NCBI GenBank assembly: GCA_958296245.1
Contig: OY282458.1
Span: 62,001-126,000, forward strand
DNA: 64,000 nt
Direction of reading: 5' to 3'
From: an uncultured Dehalococcoidia bacterium
GTDB taxonomy: Bacteria > Chloroflexota > Dehalococcoidia > Lucifugimonadales > G958296245
Shown: positions 1 to 8,798 of the stretch, in pieces
Position numbering within the stretch: the first letter of the stretch is position 1
Layout of the letters: the number at the start of each line of letters is the position of its first letter
Translations under genes and position numbers: made by a program
Notes under the pieces: model-generated
Databases searched by the model: none
What the model was told of the DNA's origin: nothing
The model's input: only the letters and a program-made list of their open reading frames with translations

Positions 1-224
1 GTGTCGTTTCATTAGGACGGCGCTACACCCATCCGTTCTCTGGTGCAGGCCGGAATCTTAGGGGTGGCGCGGGCGAGCCCCCCGCGTTCCCAGGGAGGCT
101 CCTACTAATCTGGGACAGACTCCGCCTTCAATCCTGATTCAACTGAGACTAGCCGGGGACCGGTACGCGTCGAGCCCAGCGCCAAATCGAAGGGGCGCCC
201 TCCGCCGCCCGTCGAGCGGCGTGG

Positions 225-584
225 CTAGCTTGGCGTCTCACTGCTCACGAGGCCCACGCAGTTGCCCTCCGGGTCGGAGAACATCGCAAAAGTGACCATG
301 CCGGGGATACTGGTTACGGGCACCACTATCTCCCCGCCGCGCTCCTCTGCCTCCTTCAGCTTTGCGTCGATCTCCTCAACCTCGACGTAGAACGTGACCG
401 AGTTCGGCTCGCCGTTCGTCCCCGTGATACCGCCGCTGATCCCCTTGTCGGTATGGGTGTCGACCAAACCGTATCCCATCGGGTTCGACGCGTCGACGTG
501 CCACCCGAACAGGTCAGCGTAATACTTGTGCAGCTTCTCGGAGCCGCTCGACCGAATCTCGAAATGTACAACCGGGTTGGGCAT
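225..584 (-). CDS. VOC (glyoxalase/bleomycin-resistance fold) family protein
   Basis: 119 residues, one vicinal-oxygen-chelate domain. The beta-alpha-beta-beta-beta pattern is visible: VVHFEI at the start, AELF-type helix (YYADLFGW), and the closing 'FSDPEGN' with a following glycine-valine strand that is typical of the family. The start ATG at 584 has a GGAGGG ribosome site just upstream. VOC proteins include lyases, dioxygenases and drug-binding proteins; nothing here fixes the substrate. It is monocistronic and reads away from mutS. The family call is firm, the function is unknown. Confidence 0.85.
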   Translation of the reverse strand: MPNPVVHFEIRSSGSEKLHKYYADLFGWHVDASNPMGYGLVDTHTDKGISGGITGTNGEPNSVTFYVEVEEIDAKLKEAEERGGEIVVPVTSIPGMVTFAMFSDPEGNCVGLVSSETPS

Positions 585-834
585 GTCCCACCCTCCTACA
601 CATCAGATTTGCGCCTCGTCGCGTGGCGCTATGGGTAGGCTAGCACTGAAGAACGTTTGTGTCAAGATTCCGCTTGCTGACGTGTTGACGGTATCTGTTC
701 AGACCCTGTGAGACCCAACAAGGCTGCCCAATATAGGGGACCGCTGGATAGGGGCTGCATGATAGGGAGAATGCCCCCGTTCTTCCACCTCGGCCCGCGC
801 TCCAGTAGAATGGCCGTACCCCGCAAGATGGCTC

Positions 835-3417
835 ATGACTACCCCAGCAAGACGCCAATACCTCCGCATCAAGAAGGAGCATGAGGATGCCATCCTGCTG
901 TTCAGGATGGGGGACTTCTACGAGACCTTCGACGACGACGCGCGCGTCGTATCGCGGGAGCTCGAGATCGCCCTGACCGCGAGGGAGATGGGGCGCGGGC
1001 ACCGTGTGCCTCTCGCCGGGATCCCCTACCACTCCCTCGACTCCTACTTGGCGCGCCTGATAAAGAAGGGGTTCCGAGTCGCCATATGCGAGCAGACCAG
1101 CGACCCGGCGAAGTCTCGCGGTCTGGTCGACCGGGAGGTGGTGCGCGTCGTTACGCCCGGCACCGTCGTCGAGGACTCCATCTTGGAGCAGAAGGTCAAC
1201 AACTACCTCGCGGCCGCTCTGGTGGACGGCGCAACGGCCGGCCTTGCGTACGTCGACATCACTACAAGCGAGTTCTACACGACGCATCTGCCCGCCGTCG
1301 ACCTCCCCGCCGAACTGGGGAGACTTCTGCCCGCCGAGGTGCTGACGCCCGAGCTCGGGCAGGCCCCCGCCGAGCTGAGCGCCGCCGTAACTACGATGGA
1401 GGACCGCGCGTTTCACGTCGAGACCGCGCGCGAGGCGCTGCTCGACCACTTCGGCACGGCCTCCTTGGAGGCCTACGGATGCGAACATCTCCCCCTGGCA
1501 ACTGCCGCCGCAGGCGCAATTATCGACTACCTGGGACGCCATAACAGGGAGGCGCTGGCTCAACTCACCACCCTTCGGACCTATTCGACCGCCTCCTACA
1601 TGGTCTTGGACACTCAGACGAGGCGCAACCTGGATCTGTTCGAGAGCGGCCGGCAGGGCGACCGGAACGCGTCGCTATTCTCCGTTCTCGACCAGACCCG
1701 CACCTCCATGGGCGGGCGCCTACTCAGAACGTGGATCGGACAGCCGCTGCTGGACCTCGAAGACCTGCGGCGCAGGCAGGACGCGGTGGCGTGGTTCCAC
1801 CGCAGCACGCTGAGACGAGGTCGCGTCACGTCCATTCTGGACTCCGTTTCCGACGTGGAGCGGCTCATCAACAGGGTGAGGAGCAACAGCGCTTCCCCAA
1901 GGGACCTGATTGCTCTCAAGCGCAGCCTCGAAGCGGCCCCCGATCTTAGGCTTGTGCTGGAGGAAGACGATGACTCGGAGCAGGTCGAGTGGCTTTCGCG
2001 GCAGATAGGCCGGGAATGGGAATCCGCCTCGCTGATCGGGGACGCGGTCGTCGACGACCCGCCCCTGACGGTGGGAGAGGGGCGGGTCATCCGCAAGGGC
2101 CACTCCCCAGAGCTCGACGACCTGCTGGGATCGACCAGAGGAGCGCAGGCCTACATCGCGGGGCTTCAGACCAAGGAGCGCGAGCGCACCGGCATCAAGA
2201 CTCTTAAGGTCGGCTACAACAAGGTCTTCGGCTACTACATCGAGGTCAGCAAGTCCTACGTGGGCCAGGTTCCCGCCGAATACGTACGGCGGCAGACCCT
2301 CGTCGGCGGCGAGCGGTACATTACGCCCGAGATGAAGGAGTACGAGTCCCGGATACTGAACGCGCAGGAGAGCATAGAGGAACTCGAAGCGGCCCTGTTC
2401 CGGCAGGTGTGCCAGCAAGTTGCCCTCGAGGCGCCGGCGATCATCGAGACCGCCAAGGCATTCGCCATGATCGACGTCCTCGCCGGGATGGCCCAGGCCG
2501 CTGAGCTGAACAGCTACGTGAGGCCGGAGCTGAACGATGGGGATACGCTGGATATCGTCCAAGGCAGGCACCCTGTCGTGGAGAGGTCATTGCCGCCCGG
2601 CTCCTTCGTCCCAAACGATGCCCGGATGTCCACCACCGATGAGCAGATCATCGTCCTCACGGGCCCCAACATGGCCGGGAAGTCGACCTTCATACGCCAG
2701 GTGGCGGTCATCACGCTGATGGCGCAAACAGGCAGCTTCGTGCCCGCGGATTCGGCGGCGATAGGGTTGGTCGATAGGATATTCACGAGGGTGGGGCTGC
2801 AGGACGACCTCGCGGTTGGGCAGTCCACCTTCATGGTGGAGATGGTCGAGACGGCTGCCATACTCAACCACGCGACCACACGCTCCCTGGTCGTCCTCGA
2901 TGAGATCGGACGCGGCACCAGCACCTACGACGGCCTGGCAATCGCCCGCTCCGTGGCCGAGTACATCCACAGCAACCCCAGGATGGGATGCAAGACGCTG
3001 TTCGCGACACACTACCACGAGCTCACTGAGCTCGCCGACTTCCTGCCCCGAGTGAGAAACTACAACGTGGCCGTATCGGACACCGGCGGCGGCGTGGTGT
3101 TCCTCAGAAGGATCGTGCCCGGCGGCGCCGACAGGAGCTACGGCGTCCACGTCGCCCGGCTCGCGGGGCTCCCCGAGGCTGTCACTGCCCGCGCGTCCGA
3201 GGTGCTCGGCCAGCTTGAGAACGGCGCCGAAGAGGGGCGCCGGAGCGACAGCCGCCGCGTCGCCGGCCCCGCCCCCAAGCAGCTTCAGCTCATCCCCACA
3301 CACCCGGCCATCGACTCGCTGCTCAAGATGGACGTCGCTTCGATGACGCCCCTAGAGGCCATCAACAGACTCTTCGAGCTCCAAGAGCAGGCTAAGGAGT
3401 CCCGAGACATGCCCTAG
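835..3417 (+). CDS. mutS: DNA mismatch repair ATPase MutS
   Basis: 860 residues, normal MutS length. The N-terminal mismatch-recognition domain carries the Phe-X-Glu wedge (F28-Y29-E30 in 'GDFYETF'). The C-terminal ABC-type ATPase has Walker A 'GPNMAGKST' near residue 610, the signature/Walker B stretch 'DEIGRGTSTYDG' and the 'FATHYHEL' switch. MutS binds base mismatches and small loops as a dimer and recruits MutL. The ATG at 835 is chosen because the protein then begins at the usual 'TPARRQYLRIK' position. No mutL lies next to it. A copy of the CTGTTCAGAC repeat motif lies about 120 bp upstream (697-717). Confidence 0.98.
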   Translation: MTTPARRQYLRIKKEHEDAILLFRMGDFYETFDDDARVVSRELEIALTAREMGRGHRVPLAGIPYHSLDSYLARLIKKGFRVAICEQTSDPAKSRGLVDREVVRVVTPGTVVEDSILEQKVNNYLAAALVDGATAGLAYVDITTSEFYTTHLPAVDLPAELGRLLPAEVLTPELGQAPAELSAAVTTMEDRAFHVETAREALLDHFGTASLEAYGCEHLPLATAAAGAIIDYLGRHNREALAQLTTLRTYSTASYMVLDTQTRRNLDLFESGRQGDRNASLFSVLDQTRTSMGGRLLRTWIGQPLLDLEDLRRRQDAVAWFHRSTLRRGRVTSILDSVSDVERLINRVRSNSASPRDLIALKRSLEAAPDLRLVLEEDDDSEQVEWLSRQIGREWESASLIGDAVVDDPPLTVGEGRVIRKGHSPELDDLLGSTRGAQAYIAGLQTKERERTGIKTLKVGYNKVFGYYIEVSKSYVGQVPAEYVRRQTLVGGERYITPEMKEYESRILNAQESIEELEAALFRQVCQQVALEAPAIIETAKAFAMIDVLAGMAQAAELNSYVRPELNDGDTLDIVQGRHPVVERSLPPGSFVPNDARMSTTDEQIIVLTGPNMAGKSTFIRQVAVITLMAQTGSFVPADSAAIGLVDRIFTRVGLQDDLAVGQSTFMVEMVETAAILNHATTRSLVVLDEIGRGTSTYDGLAIARSVAEYIHSNPRMGCKTLFATHYHELTELADFLPRVRNYNVAVSDTGGGVVFLRRIVPGGADRSYGVHVARLAGLPEAVTARASEVLGQLENGAEEGRRSDSRRVAGPAPKQLQLIPTHPAIDSLLKMDVASMTPLEAINRLFELQEQAKESRDMP

Positions 3418-3587
3418 CAGCCTCCACCCCCAATACCAAACTCGCTCCATAGCGGCGGGCGGCGGGTCGCCCCCCCCGTCGGTCGTAGGACGCAAACCCA
3501 ATACTTATATATGGCCCTATCACGGCAATTCGGTATAAACTGCGGTGGAAACGGCGCCTCACCGAACAGCATCCAAAGGGGGATCGA

Positions 3588-5327
3588 ATGACTGCCAAAG
3601 AGATCTACGCGGACACCTGGCTTTCCGGACAGCCGATCTACCTGACGGACATGGATAGCTGCCAGCCCGCCAACGCCCTCTCGCGAGACGCGCAGGACGG
3701 CCGCTGGAGGCTGATCGAGTACGAGACCGAAAACCTGGCCGGGGTGATGCTGCTCGCCGGGGAAGAGACCGCCGCCCCGGACGTCACGTACCCGGTGGGC
3801 GTGTCCGGTTGGCATGCCGTCTCGGTGGGCATGATGCCGCACTACGGCGGCCCTTCCCAGGTGCTGATTCGGACCAGCGGAAGCGACACCTTCACCACCC
3901 TCAGGGCCGCTGAGGACGAGAACAGTTCCCCCCACGAGATCGAGGCGCAGGAGGTCTTCTGGAGGGCCGTCGACCTGACGGGCCAAGACCTCGTCATAGG
4001 CCAGGCGCAGTACCGCCTTGCGGACGGCGGCGCGGGCGCTTTCGGTTCCAACGATTCCCAGGTCGTCTACCTCAAGCTGGTCCCGATGACGGACGAGGAG
4101 GCGGCCGCCCTTCAAGCCGACCGCGCCCGCACCGAGACACGCCGGATGTTCGCCCACAACGACGCTCACGGAGTCCACTTCGCCAACCGGCCCACCACCC
4201 CGGAGCACGTCCGCAGGCACGTCGAAGGGTACAGAGACACCGACTTCGGGCGCCTATGCTGGGAGGCGGGAGGGGGTGATCTCCTCCAGTACTTCAGCAA
4301 CATCGGCAGGCGATCGACCTTCGACGGGCTGAACGACTTTGGGCGCCAAGGCTACCGCAAGCTGGCCGAGAGTTGGCGCGCGTTCCGTGACCAAGGGCTG
4401 GACCCTTTCCAAATCGCCCTCGACCACACCCACGAGATCGGTATGGAGTTCCACGCAGGCTATAGGGTGACCGGCTTCCACTACCCGCCTCCCCTGGACT
4501 ACTTCAACCACGGCTCGTCCTTCTTCAAGTACCATCCCGAGCTCAGGAGCGTCGCCAAGGACGGGAGCGTGGGCCCGCGCGTCTCCTTCGCCTATCCGGA
4601 GTTGCGAAGGTACGTCGTGTCGGTGCTGCGCGAGATAGCCGGCTACGACGTGGACGGCATCAGCCTACTCTACAACAGGCGTCCGCCGTTCATGGATTAC
4701 GAGCCGCCGCTCGTGGAAGGGTTCACGGCGGAGTTCGGCGAGGACCCGCGCCGGCTCGACGACGAGGACCCGCGATGGCTCGCCTTCCGGGCCCGCACGA
4801 TGACCCAGTTCATGCGCGAGGTGCGCGAGGCCATGAACGACGAGGCCCGGAGCCAGGGCCGCCGGAAGATCGAGGTGTCGGCCATAGTATCCGGCAGGCA
4901 GGACGAGAACGAGCTCTGGGGCCTGGACTTGAAGACGTGGATCGACGAGGGGCTCGCGGACATGATCATCCCATATACCGCGGCTCCCAACCTGGAGAGC
5001 CGCGAGGAGTCGTGGACCGCCGCCGCCGATCTCGAATACTTCGCCTCCATGACCAAGGGATCCTCGTGCAGGCTGGCGGCAAGCATACTGCCAAGGGAGC
5101 AGGCCCCCGAGGAATACCGGCGCATGGCCGAGCTCATCTACGGCGCCGGCGTCGAAGAGGTCTTCTGCTGGGACTGCGACCCCGGCCGTTCCGAGAGCTT
5201 CCGCCGGCTCGGCCACAAGGAAGACGTCGCCGCGTGGGGTAAGGACGGGGAGCGGAGCTTGACGCCGCCCAGGATGACCATGCGCAAGATAGGCGGGTGG
5301 GACTTGTCCTACCGGACCCCGGGCTAA
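3588..5327 (+). CDS. Glycosidase-like (GHL10-type) TIM-barrel protein
   Basis: 579 residues, starting at ATG after a GGGGG ribosome site. The first ~180 residues look like a beta-rich domain with no motif I recognise. The rest resembles the family-10-like glycosyl hydrolases (GHL10): a 'DGISLLYNRRPPF' strand near residues 355-370, then 'FRARTMTQFMREVREAM', then 'LKTWIDEGLADMIIPY'. The gene at 12126 shares the last two signatures, so these are distant paralogues. There is no signal peptide, so the protein should be cytoplasmic. The 3' end overlaps the convergent Gfo/Idh/MocA gene by 4 bp. The fold call is moderate and the substrate unknown. Confidence 0.7.
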   Translation: MTAKEIYADTWLSGQPIYLTDMDSCQPANALSRDAQDGRWRLIEYETENLAGVMLLAGEETAAPDVTYPVGVSGWHAVSVGMMPHYGGPSQVLIRTSGSDTFTTLRAAEDENSSPHEIEAQEVFWRAVDLTGQDLVIGQAQYRLADGGAGAFGSNDSQVVYLKLVPMTDEEAAALQADRARTETRRMFAHNDAHGVHFANRPTTPEHVRRHVEGYRDTDFGRLCWEAGGGDLLQYFSNIGRRSTFDGLNDFGRQGYRKLAESWRAFRDQGLDPFQIALDHTHEIGMEFHAGYRVTGFHYPPPLDYFNHGSSFFKYHPELRSVAKDGSVGPRVSFAYPELRRYVVSVLREIAGYDVDGISLLYNRRPPFMDYEPPLVEGFTAEFGEDPRRLDDEDPRWLAFRARTMTQFMREVREAMNDEARSQGRRKIEVSAIVSGRQDENELWGLDLKTWIDEGLADMIIPYTAAPNLESREESWTAAADLEYFASMTKGSSCRLAASILPREQAPEEYRRMAELIYGAGVEEVFCWDCDPGRSESFRRLGHKEDVAAWGKDGERSLTPPRMTMRKIGGWDLSYRTPG

Positions 5328-6397
5328 CCCGGCCCGGGCTGTTCCGCCTCTATCCCCCAGGGGCGCGCGTCGATCCGTAGGGTGCGGTTTGCAACCGGTA
5401 TGGAGACCCTGGCTCCCCCAAGGGCGTTGGATGCGTGGATGGCGAAGCCGATCTCCGTGGCCCTCCGCGTCTCCTCCACGTCGCAGGCGGTGCGCCCCCC
5501 GGTGCGGATCGCATTCACGAGATCGCGCACGATTGCGGGGCCCCTCGGCCAAGGCTCGTCGGATCTTGGCAGCTCGATCCTGCGCGGCTCATGGGTGAGC
5601 TCATTGGAACCCTCCCATAGGTAGGCTTCTTCGGCTTCATTGAGGATCTCCAACCGCCCTTCCGTGCCCAGCACGGTGAAGGCCCTGCGCCCTCCCTCCC
5701 GAATTATCGCCATGTTCACGCCGTTATCCAGGCCCACCCAGCCGCGCCCGTGCGGGTCTCCCTTCTGCCACTGCCAGTCTTGCCACTCCGACGGGTCGTC
5801 CACCAGCCCGCTTGCCCACACGGGCTCGGGGTCGCCCGCCATTGCCAGGGCAAGATCATAGAAGTGGCAGCCGTGATTGATCAGCTCGGTCACGCCGCAC
5901 GCCAGTACCGCCGTGACCTCGCCGACCGCCCCGCCCCGAAGCATCTCAAACAGCGTACGGTACTGTTCGGACCACCTCTGTTCCGTGCCGAACGCGAATG
6001 GCGCGCCGGCGCTCCTTATCGCGCCCAGCATCCGGTCGGCCTCCTCCAAAGTCGCCGTAAGCTGCTTGTCGCAGACGATGCCCTTGACCCCGGACTGCGC
6101 CGCGGCGACGCCCTCATCGGCGTGAGTGGACTGGTGCGTTGCGATGCATACGATGTCAGGCTTGGCCCGGTCGAGCATCTCCTGGTAGTCGTCAAAGGGC
6201 TCGATCTCGCCCCACGTGTCCTTCCAGCAGCTCCGGAACCGCTCCCGGACCTCCGCCTTGAGGTCGTAGACGGCCACGGCAGCAGTATCGGCCACGCGGC
6301 TGAACCCGGTCGCCCAGTTGTGGGACCCGGGGTCCTGGGTAAGCTGACGATGAACGCCCGCGAAGGCAACTCTAAGGGTATCGCTGCCGGATGACAT
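5324..6397 (-). CDS. Gfo/Idh/MocA family NAD(P)-dependent oxidoreductase
   Basis: 357 residues. The N-terminal Rossmann domain begins 'LRVAFAGVH', and 'PDIVCIATHQSTH' and 'GVKGIVCDKQL' stand where the family has its (E)KP catalytic-lysine motif; here it is D-K-Q, so the lysine is kept and the proline lost. 'NHGCHFYDLAL' matches the conserved H-x-x-D helix of the catalytic domain. These enzymes oxidise or reduce sugars, inositols and related compounds. ATG at 6397 follows a GGGAGG ribosome site. It converges with the glycosidase-like gene, suggesting a shared sugar-related theme (inference). Confidence 0.88.
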   Translation of the reverse strand: MSSGSDTLRVAFAGVHRQLTQDPGSHNWATGFSRVADTAAVAVYDLKAEVRERFRSCWKDTWGEIEPFDDYQEMLDRAKPDIVCIATHQSTHADEGVAAAQSGVKGIVCDKQLTATLEEADRMLGAIRSAGAPFAFGTEQRWSEQYRTLFEMLRGGAVGEVTAVLACGVTELINHGCHFYDLALAMAGDPEPVWASGLVDDPSEWQDWQWQKGDPHGRGWVGLDNGVNMAIIREGGRRAFTVLGTEGRLEILNEAEEAYLWEGSNELTHEPRRIELPRSDEPWPRGPAIVRDLVNAIRTGGRTACDVEETRRATEIGFAIHASNALGGARVSIPVANRTLRIDARPWGIEAEQPGPG

Positions 6398-6430
6398 GTG
6401 AAAACCTCCCTCGCGTGGAATCCCTCGCAG

Positions 6431-7708
6431 CTACCAGAGAGTCATGGAGGCCCGGAACAGTGCCCGCAACTCGTCGGCGCCGGTCGGACGCGGCGCCAAC
6501 TTGGTGACCCGGTGCTGCGGTAGGGTGCCCTCGACCAGCTTCTCGACGTCGTCCGGACCGTATCCCACGGCGCTCAGACCGTTGGGCGCGTCTAGGTGGC
6601 GGAGCAAGGCTACTATCGCGTCGGCCAGGACGTCCCCGGCATCCTCGGGGGTCGCGTCGGATACGTCGGCGCCCATCAGTTCCGCCGCGTACGCGTGCCG
6701 CTCGGGGCTCGCGGGGCCGGTGAAGCGGAAGACGGCCGGCGCGTTGAGAGCGACGGACATGCCGTGAGGAATTATGGGGAATGCGCCCGAGTACCCGGCC
6801 GGCGCGTAGGCGCGGACCATGCCGGACACCGGGTACGACATGCCGTGGGGCAGGTGGCAGCCGGCGTTGCCGAACCCGACGCCGGCGAACGTGGCGGCCA
6901 ACAGCATCTGCGAGCGCGCCTCTTCGTCGTCGGGGTCGTGTACCGCCCTAACGATGTTGCGGGCCACCATCTCGACCGCGCGCACCGCCCACACGTCGCT
7001 GATGGGATTCGCCCCCTGGTACGTGGGGCGAAGCGAGGGGTGCCCCGGAGCCTCGCGGTCGTGGAAGGGCATGGCGGTGTAGGACTCCAAGCCGTGGCAG
7101 AGCACGTCGAGACCGCTGCAGGCAGCCGCCATCTTAGGGAGCGTTCGAGTGTTTTCCGGGTCCACCAGCCCGACGTCGGGACGCAGCGCCCGGTGGGCGA
7201 TGCCTGTTTTGGCCTTCATCTCTAAGAGGTCGAAGATCGTCACGCCCGTAGTCTCGCTCCCCGTGCCGGCGGTGGTGGGGATGGCGATCAGCGGCGAAAG
7301 CGGCCCCGGTACAGGGCGCCCCTCCCCGATGGGTGCGTTGACGTAGGTTAGAAAGTCCGCAGGGTAGGTCGCGTAGAGGTTCGCTGCCTTGGCCGTGTCT
7401 ATGCTGGAGCCGCCGCCCACGGCGACGTAGCCCTCAAAGCCCCCGGCGGACGCGAAGTCTATGGCCTCCTTGAACGAGAGGTCCGTCGGCTCGATTCGCA
7501 CGCCCTCGAAGAGCACTGCGTCGATGCCCTCGGCTCGAAGGGCGGAGAGAGTCTTCTGAACAGGGTCGCCGGGCGCGAGGTTGGGATCGGTCACGACCAT
7601 GACCCGGCCCGCGCCGCGCCGCCGCATCTCGTACCCGACCTCCGAGGTTATCCCCGGCCCGAACTTGATGCTGGAGGTGTCTATGGAGAAGGCCGTCTCA
7701 CGATCCAT
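6431..7708 (-). CDS. Iron-containing alcohol dehydrogenase, hydroxyacid-oxoacid transhydrogenase type
   Basis: 425 residues. It has the group III alcohol dehydrogenase layout: 'VGGGSSIDTAK' NAD-binding loop, 'PTTAGTGSETT', and iron ligands within 'GLDVLCHGLESY' and 'GCHLPHGMSYPV'. The 'YQGANPISD' segment and the length match hydroxyacid-oxoacid transhydrogenase (ADHFE1-like), which couples 4-hydroxybutyrate oxidation to 2-oxoglutarate reduction. It lies 33 bp downstream of nothing else on this strand and is followed by the Gfo/Idh/MocA gene, probably as one transcript. The subfamily is well supported by motifs; the true substrate is inferred. Confidence 0.88.
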   Translation of the reverse strand: MDRETAFSIDTSSIKFGPGITSEVGYEMRRRGAGRVMVVTDPNLAPGDPVQKTLSALRAEGIDAVLFEGVRIEPTDLSFKEAIDFASAGGFEGYVAVGGGSSIDTAKAANLYATYPADFLTYVNAPIGEGRPVPGPLSPLIAIPTTAGTGSETTGVTIFDLLEMKAKTGIAHRALRPDVGLVDPENTRTLPKMAAACSGLDVLCHGLESYTAMPFHDREAPGHPSLRPTYQGANPISDVWAVRAVEMVARNIVRAVHDPDDEEARSQMLLAATFAGVGFGNAGCHLPHGMSYPVSGMVRAYAPAGYSGAFPIIPHGMSVALNAPAVFRFTGPASPERHAYAAELMGADVSDATPEDAGDVLADAIVALLRHLDAPNGLSAVGYGPDDVEKLVEGTLPQHRVTKLAPRPTGADELRALFRASMTLW

Positions 7709-7829
7709 GAGTCTTCATCTGCAAGAGGGTCGCCCGCCTGCTGCGGGGCCCGACAAATCGCGCTCTTCCCCATGGCGCTCTGATTCGAACGGAGTATGGT
7801 TCCCGAACCCGATGCGGAGATGCCGGCAG

Positions 7830-8063
7830 TTAGTTGCCAACCGAAAGACAGGTCACGGTGCGTTCCACACCGTCCAGCGTGTGGATCACGCTGGAGACCA
7901 AGTTCCCAACGGCGTTCAGGTCGGAGGCGCCTACCACGGCTATGATGTCGTAGGGACCCGTGACCGGATCGACGGTGTCGATACCCTCCACGTCCTTCAA
8001 GCGCGCCGCTACGGTCCGGGACTTGCCAACCGCCGTCTCGATAAGAATATAGGCTTTGGTCAC
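7830..8063 (-). CDS. Stand-alone Lrp/AsnC ligand-binding (RAM) domain protein
   Basis: 77 residues, GTG start at 8063 with a GAGGAGG ribosome site. The sequence 'AYILIETAVGKSRTVAARLKDVEGI', 'TGPYDIIAVV' and 'GVERTVTCL' is the alpha-beta sandwich of Lrp-family effector domains without the DNA-binding helix-turn-helix. Such small proteins form oligomers and bind amino acids or other small effectors; the ligand is unknown. It stands alone between the transhydrogenase gene and an R1 repeat. Confidence 0.85.
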   Translation of the reverse strand: MTKAYILIETAVGKSRTVAARLKDVEGIDTVDPVTGPYDIIAVVGASDLNAVGNLVSSVIHTLDGVERTVTCLSVGN

Positions 8064-8471
8064 TGCCTCGCCTCCTCTTGAGCTCCGCCTACAGCCCGCT
8101 CTACATCCTCATAGGTATGACGGAGCGATGGTATGTTATGGCCGTTCGGCATGTCAATTTTTACAATGTCAACGGTCTACGACGGCCCGGCGCGTGTGCA
8201 AGGGCTTATATTCCTTGGTCCAGCATGAGGGCGATGGGTGTGGCCGAGGAGCCGATTTGTCGTAACTGTTCAGACTCCGGCAGGGGGTCTGGGGGCTGTG
8301 CCCCCAGTTACCAAGGGGCGGACGGGTGGGGACCAAAGACGCCACCAAGTCGCGGCAGCGTCCGGCCCAATCCCCGCCCAGCGCGAATCTCGCCGGGTTT
8401 GTGATAGATTACCACTCGAACCCGATGGCCGGACCCTAGCCGTCGAGGGAAGCTTGGAGAGGTGGTTTGTC
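8064..8471. other. 408-bp intergenic stretch with one R1 repeat
   Basis: No convincing gene. It lies between the divergent Lrp-domain gene and the ABM monooxygenase. It holds one R1 repeat copy (8264-8350). The right part leads into the ribosome site GGAGAGG in front of the ATG at 8472. Confidence 0.6.
8264..8350 (+). repeat. R1 dispersed palindromic repeat, copy 1 (partial)
   Basis: Begins with AACTGTTCAGACTC, then CCGGCAGGGGG, then a perfect 8-bp hairpin CTGGGGGC-TGT-GCCCCCAG followed by TTACCAAGGGGCGG and a GGGGACCAAAGACG tail. The same order of blocks recurs near 18.9, 41.2, 48.4 and 55.3 kb. It has no coding sense. Confidence 0.85.
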
Positions 8472-8798
8472 ATGTCTGGGGAGTTCGCATTCTACGTCGA
8501 CGTCCAGGTGCTCCCGGAGCACCGCGAAGCATTCGACCGACACATGGTCAAGCACTCCCGGCGAACCCTCGCCGATGAGGAGGGCTGCCTCGTATTCGAG
8601 GTATACACGCACCGCCACGACCACAACAGGTACGCCCTCTATGAAGTCTACGCCGATGAGGCCGCTCTCAAGGAGCACCAATACTCCAACCGCCTATGGA
8701 AATTCAGGCAGGCCACCGACCACATGATCTCCGAGCGCACCATCTATACCCTAGGGGCCCGCGAGGATGTCGAAAACTTCCCGGGCAGCGAGACCTAG
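8472..8798 (+). CDS. Antibiotic biosynthesis monooxygenase (ABM) domain protein
   Basis: 108 residues. A single dimeric ferredoxin-like ABM domain: 'FYVDVQVLPEHREAFDRHM', 'EEGCLVFEVYTHRHDHNRYALYEVYADEAAL', 'EHQYSNRLWKF'. Relatives include quinol monooxygenases, LsrG-type isomerases and heme-degrading enzymes; the substrate cannot be read here. The ATG at 8472 is preferred over upstream in-frame codons because GGAGAGG sits at the right distance and because the upstream part is repeat DNA. The stop codon is directly followed by an R2 repeat. Confidence 0.88.
   Translation: MSGEFAFYVDVQVLPEHREAFDRHMVKHSRRTLADEEGCLVFEVYTHRHDHNRYALYEVYADEAALKEHQYSNRLWKFRQATDHMISERTIYTLGAREDVENFPGSET

Noticed and set aside
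1-224. Coding or RNA sequence at the left window edge
   Set aside because: No open frame with domain features and no RNA structure recognised; called empty.
640-1563. 307-codon minus-strand frame across mutS
   Set aside because: Opposite-strand shadow of the mutS coding sequence; it has no domain and no ribosome site. The same holds for the long minus frames at 2587-3303, 24133-25614 and 26620-27687.
8238-8471. N-terminal extension of the ABM protein
   Set aside because: The upstream frame passes through an R1 repeat; the ATG at 8472 has a good ribosome site.
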